The notes below the pieces were generated by a model that worked only from the letters and a program-made list of their open reading frames with translations, searched no databases and was not told the DNA's origin. 7,512 nt of DNA, from assembly GCA_017432405.1 (NCBI GenBank), contig JAFRJF010000320.1, positions 1 to 7,512 of the forward strand, read 5' to 3'. Position numbers and translations under genes: made by a program. This DNA comes from Clostridia bacterium (lineage in GTDB: Bacteria > Bacillota_A > Clostridia > Christensenellales > Aristaeellaceae). Below are positions 5,262-7,512 of this stretch, in pieces (positions within the stretch are counted from its first letter, which is position 1; every line of letters starts with the position of its first letter).

Positions 5262-5990
5262 ATGCACAGCTTTTACATCGATCCCCCCGTCGACGGTGCG
5301 GCCATGCTGCCCCCGGAGGAAGCCAGGCACGCGCTGAAGGTGCTGCGCCTGCGGTCTGGGGACGAGGTTTGCACCATGGACGGCGCGGGGCGACGCTGGC
5401 GGGGGGAGATCGGCGACATCGACGGCGGCAGCGTCCGGGTGAACCTGCTGGAGCCGCTGAGGGACAACGAGGCCCCGGTGCGCCTGACCGTGTACGAGGG
5501 CCTGCCGAAGGCCGACAAGCTGGACTTCATCGCCCAGAAGCTGACGGAGCTGGGCGCGGCGGCGCTGGCGCCCGTGCGGATGGCGCGCTGCGTGGCGAAG
5601 CTGGACGGAAAGGATGGCGAAAAGCGCCGGGAGCGGCTGGAGAAGATCGCCCGGGAGGCCGCCAAGCAGTGCGGACGGGGCAGACCCCTGCAGGTCGCCG
5701 CGCCGATGGACTGGCGCGCGGCCCTTCGGGCGATGGCCGCCCACGACCTGCTGCTGATCCCCTGGGAGGAGGCCGGCGGCACGCGGCTGAAGGACGTATT
5801 TGCCCTGAATCCCGACGCCCGGGACATCGGCATCGTCGTCGGCCCGGAGGGCGGCATCACCGCCGACGAGATCGACGATATGACCGCCGCCGGGGGGCGG
5901 TGCGTCACCCTCGGCCCCCGCATACTGCGCACCGAGACCGCCGCCGTGGTCTCCGCCGCGCTGGCCATGCAGCTGTGGGGAGACATGTAA
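5262..5990 (+). CDS. rsmE: 16S rRNA m3U1498 methyltransferase RsmE
   Basis: RsmE methylates N3 of U1498 in helix 44 of 16S rRNA. The 242-residue protein has an N-terminal PUA-like domain (about 1-70, with HALKVLRLRSGDEV) and a C-terminal SPOUT trefoil-knot domain. Diagnostic motifs are KADKLDFIAQKLTELG (83-98), GPEGG (194-198) and LGPRILRTETA (217-227), the last two lining the SAM site. All are intact. The start ATG lies 5 bp after the prmA stop, and GAGG within the end of prmA (5244-5247) is a rather distant ribosome binding site, so translation is probably coupled to prmA. The TAA stop lies inside the left arm of a perfect 19-bp hairpin, which is odd for the middle of an operon. Confidence 0.96.
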   Translation: MHSFYIDPPVDGAAMLPPEEARHALKVLRLRSGDEVCTMDGAGRRWRGEIGDIDGGSVRVNLLEPLRDNEAPVRLTVYEGLPKADKLDFIAQKLTELGAAALAPVRMARCVAKLDGKDGEKRRERLEKIAREAAKQCGRGRPLQVAAPMDWRAALRAMAAHDLLLIPWEEAGGTRLKDVFALNPDARDIGIVVGPEGGITADEIDDMTAAGGRCVTLGPRILRTETAAVVSAALAMQLWGDM

Positions 5991-6027
5991 ATTCTGATTT
6001 GTCGCGGGGCGACAAATCAGAATTTAC
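5987..6027. repeat. Perfect 19-bp palindrome overlapping the rsmE stop
   Basis: The arms 5987-6005 and 6009-6027 are perfect reverse complements around GGG. The core is CTGATTTGTCGC. The TAA stop codon of rsmE (5988-5990) is part of the left arm. No U-tract follows, so it is unlikely to be a strong terminator, and mtaB follows 18 bp later. The core matches the hairpin at 197-235 (CTGATTTATCGAGC) in sequence and in its place at a TAA stop. It may protect or attenuate the mRNA between rsmE and mtaB, or simply be a dispersed repeat. Confidence 0.85.
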
Positions 6028-6045
6028 CGGATTGGAGCGTGAAAC

Positions 6046-7365
6046 GTGGAAAAGCAAAGGACAATTGCCACCTACACCCTCGGCTGCAAGGTGAACCAGT
6101 ACGATACCGAGGCCATGCTGGAGCGCTTCGAGGCGGCGGGGTATCGGGCGGTGGGGTTTCAGGACGAGGCCGACGTGTACCTGATCAATACCTGCACCGT
6201 CACCGGCACCGGCGACCAGAAGTCGCTGAAGACCATCCGACGGGTGGCCCGGGAGCACCCCGGCTGCGCCATCGTGGTCTGCGGCTGCCTGGCCCAGCGG
6301 GAGGCGCAGCGCCTTTGCGCCATGGACAACGTGGCGCTGGTGCTGGGGGTGCAGCGCCGGGGCGAGGTGGTCGATCTGCTGGAATCGGCGCTGGCGTCGG
6401 GGCAGACCGTGAACGCCGTGGCGCCCCTGAAGGGCGCGGGGTTTGAGAGCCTGTTTATCTCCCGCCACGAGGGCAAGACCCGGGCCACCATGAAGATCCA
6501 GGAGGGCTGCGACCGGTATTGCAGCTACTGCATCATTCCCAGCGTCCGCGGGCCGGTGCGCTCGATGCCCCTGGAGGCCGTGGCCGCCGAGGCCGCGCGG
6601 CTGGGTGAGGCCGGGTATCGGGAGATCGTGGTCACGGGCATCCACCTGGCCAGCTACGGCAGGGGGACGAACGATACCCTGATGGACGCCATTTGCGCCG
6701 TGCACGGCGCGCCGGGGGTGCGCCGGGTGCGCCTGGGCTCGCTGGAGCCGGTGACGGTGACGGAGGACTTCGCCCGGGCCGCGTCCGAACTGCCGGGGCT
6801 GATGCGCCAGTTCCACCTGTCGCTGCAATCCGGCAGCGCGGGGGTGCTCAAGCGCATGCGCCGCCGCTACACGCCCGGGGAATACCGCCAGGCCGTTGAG
6901 ACGCTGCGGCGGTACATGCCCGACTGCGCCGTGACCACCGACGTGATCACCGGCTTTCCCGGCGAGACGGAGGCGGAATTTGCCGAGACGCTGGACTTCG
7001 TGCAGGATATCCGCCTGGCCCGCATCCACGTCTTTCCCTATTCCCGACGCAAGGGCACCGTGGCCGACGCCATGCCTGACCAGGTGGACGAGGCCACCCG
7101 GCGGGCCCGGACAAAGAAATTGATCGATGTTGGGAACCAATTGGAGCGGCGCTTCGTCCAAGGACTGGTGGGCACCTGCCAGCAGGTGCTGTTTGAGCAG
7201 GCCGCGGGCGAGGGGCTGAGCGAGGGCTACACCGGCCAGTACGTGCGCGTGCGGGCGGCGGCCCGGCCCGGCGAGCTGTGCCGGGTGCGCATCGACGGCG
7301 CGGAGGGCACGCTGGCCCACGGCACCGTCATCGAACACGAACAGGAGGAAGATACCGATGAGTGA
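6046..7365 (+). CDS. mtaB: tRNA t6A37 methylthiotransferase MtaB
   Basis: MtaB adds a methylthio group to C2 of t6A37 in tRNA, giving ms2t6A, using two iron-sulfur clusters and SAM. The 439-residue protein has the usual three parts. The UPF0004 domain has TLGCKVNQYDT with Cys14, NTCTV with Cys50 and GCLAQ with Cys81. The radical SAM core has CDRYCSYC (155-162), a CxxxCxxC cluster site. A C-terminal TRAM-like RNA-binding region covers about 375-431. TLGCKVNQYDT and CDRYCSYCIIPSVRG favour MtaB over MiaB or RimO. The GTG start at 6046 has GGAG (6034-6037) 8 nt upstream. A perfect hairpin lies just before it, and its 3' end overlaps the next gene by 8 bp. Confidence 0.95.
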   Translation: MEKQRTIATYTLGCKVNQYDTEAMLERFEAAGYRAVGFQDEADVYLINTCTVTGTGDQKSLKTIRRVAREHPGCAIVVCGCLAQREAQRLCAMDNVALVLGVQRRGEVVDLLESALASGQTVNAVAPLKGAGFESLFISRHEGKTRATMKIQEGCDRYCSYCIIPSVRGPVRSMPLEAVAAEAARLGEAGYREIVVTGIHLASYGRGTNDTLMDAICAVHGAPGVRRVRLGSLEPVTVTEDFARAASELPGLMRQFHLSLQSGSAGVLKRMRRRYTPGEYRQAVETLRRYMPDCAVTTDVITGFPGETEAEFAETLDFVQDIRLARIHVFPYSRRKGTVADAMPDQVDEATRRARTKKLIDVGNQLERRFVQGLVGTCQQVLFEQAAGEGLSEGYTGQYVRVRAAARPGELCRVRIDGAEGTLAHGTVIEHEQEEDTDE

Positions 7366-7512
7366 CTGTCTGTTTTGCAAGATCATCGCGGGGGAGATCC
7401 CCGGAAACGCCGTATTCGAGAACGATAAGATCTACGCCTTCCGCGACATCAACCCCCAGGCCCCGGTGCACGTGCTGGTGGTGCCGAAGAAGCACATGGA
7501 CAACATATTGCA
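7358..7512 (+). CDS. HIT-family protein (HinT-like), 3' end cut off
   Basis: The first 51 residues are visible; the gene runs off the window. It starts MSDCLFCKIIAGEIP and continues through AFRDINPQAPVHVLVVPKKH, the typical N-terminal half of HinT-like nucleotide-binding hydrolases, which cleave purine nucleoside phosphoramidates. Cys4, Cys7 and His46 are placed like the zinc ligands of many bacterial HIT proteins. The catalytic HxHxH triad lies beyond the edge and cannot be checked. The ATG overlaps the mtaB stop within ATGAGTGA, and AGGAGG (7343-7348) lies 9 nt upstream. A HIT gene after mtaB is a common arrangement in Bacillota. Confidence 0.93.
   Translation, partial: MSDCLFCKIIAGEIPGNAVFENDKIYAFRDINPQAPVHVLVVPKKHMDNIL

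Noticed and set aside
5905..7386. Long minus-strand ORF opposite mtaB
   Set aside because: It is antisense to intact mtaB and the end of rsmE. Its His-, Gln-, Ala- and Gly-rich translation is typical of a shadow frame in GC-rich DNA.

Overview
The window looks like chromosomal DNA of a GC-rich Bacillota, probably an uncultured Clostridia-type bacterium. This is inferred from strong sigma-A promoters with TATAAT boxes, clear AGGAGG-like ribosome binding sites, the gene order prmA-rsmE-mtaB-HIT that is typical of Bacillota, and a Vga/Msr/VmlR-like ABC-F protein. Taxonomy below class level cannot be read from the sequence.

Layout. Bases 1-235 are intergenic and repeat-rich: nested inverted repeats, a CCCCTAA-rich direct-repeat tract, and a perfect 18-bp hairpin touching the stop codon of the next gene. 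Bases 236-1897 (minus) encode an ABC-F ribosome-protection-like ATPase. Its promoter has consensus boxes but lies about 200 nt upstream of the start. The leader holds a candidate transcription attenuator and a hairpin that buries the Shine-Dalgarno sequence, which suggests inducible expression. Bases 2184-2618 (minus) encode an unrecognised acidic protein built entirely of six 24-residue units, with its own promoter. Bases 2619-2925 carry the divergent promoters and a small repeat element flanked by 28-bp direct repeats, the downstream copy of which forms the -35 and spacer of the plus-strand promoter.

From 2926 onward the plus strand is an apparent operon: a PIG-V/Gpi18-like membrane glycosyltransferase, then prmA (ribosomal protein L11 methyltransferase), rsmE (16S rRNA m3U1498 methyltransferase), mtaB (methylthiotransferase acting on t6A37 in tRNA) and the start of a HIT-family protein cut by the window end. 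Apart from the glycosyltransferase and the HIT protein, these genes modify the translation machinery. The ABC-F gene on the other strand also acts on the ribosome, but it is a separate transcription unit.

No complete transposon, CRISPR array, prophage or rRNA/tRNA gene was seen. The signals most worth following up are: a palindrome family placed at TAA stop codons (two members here), the two-layer leader of the ABC-F gene, the exact 6 x 24-residue protein, and the repeat element at the operon promoter.
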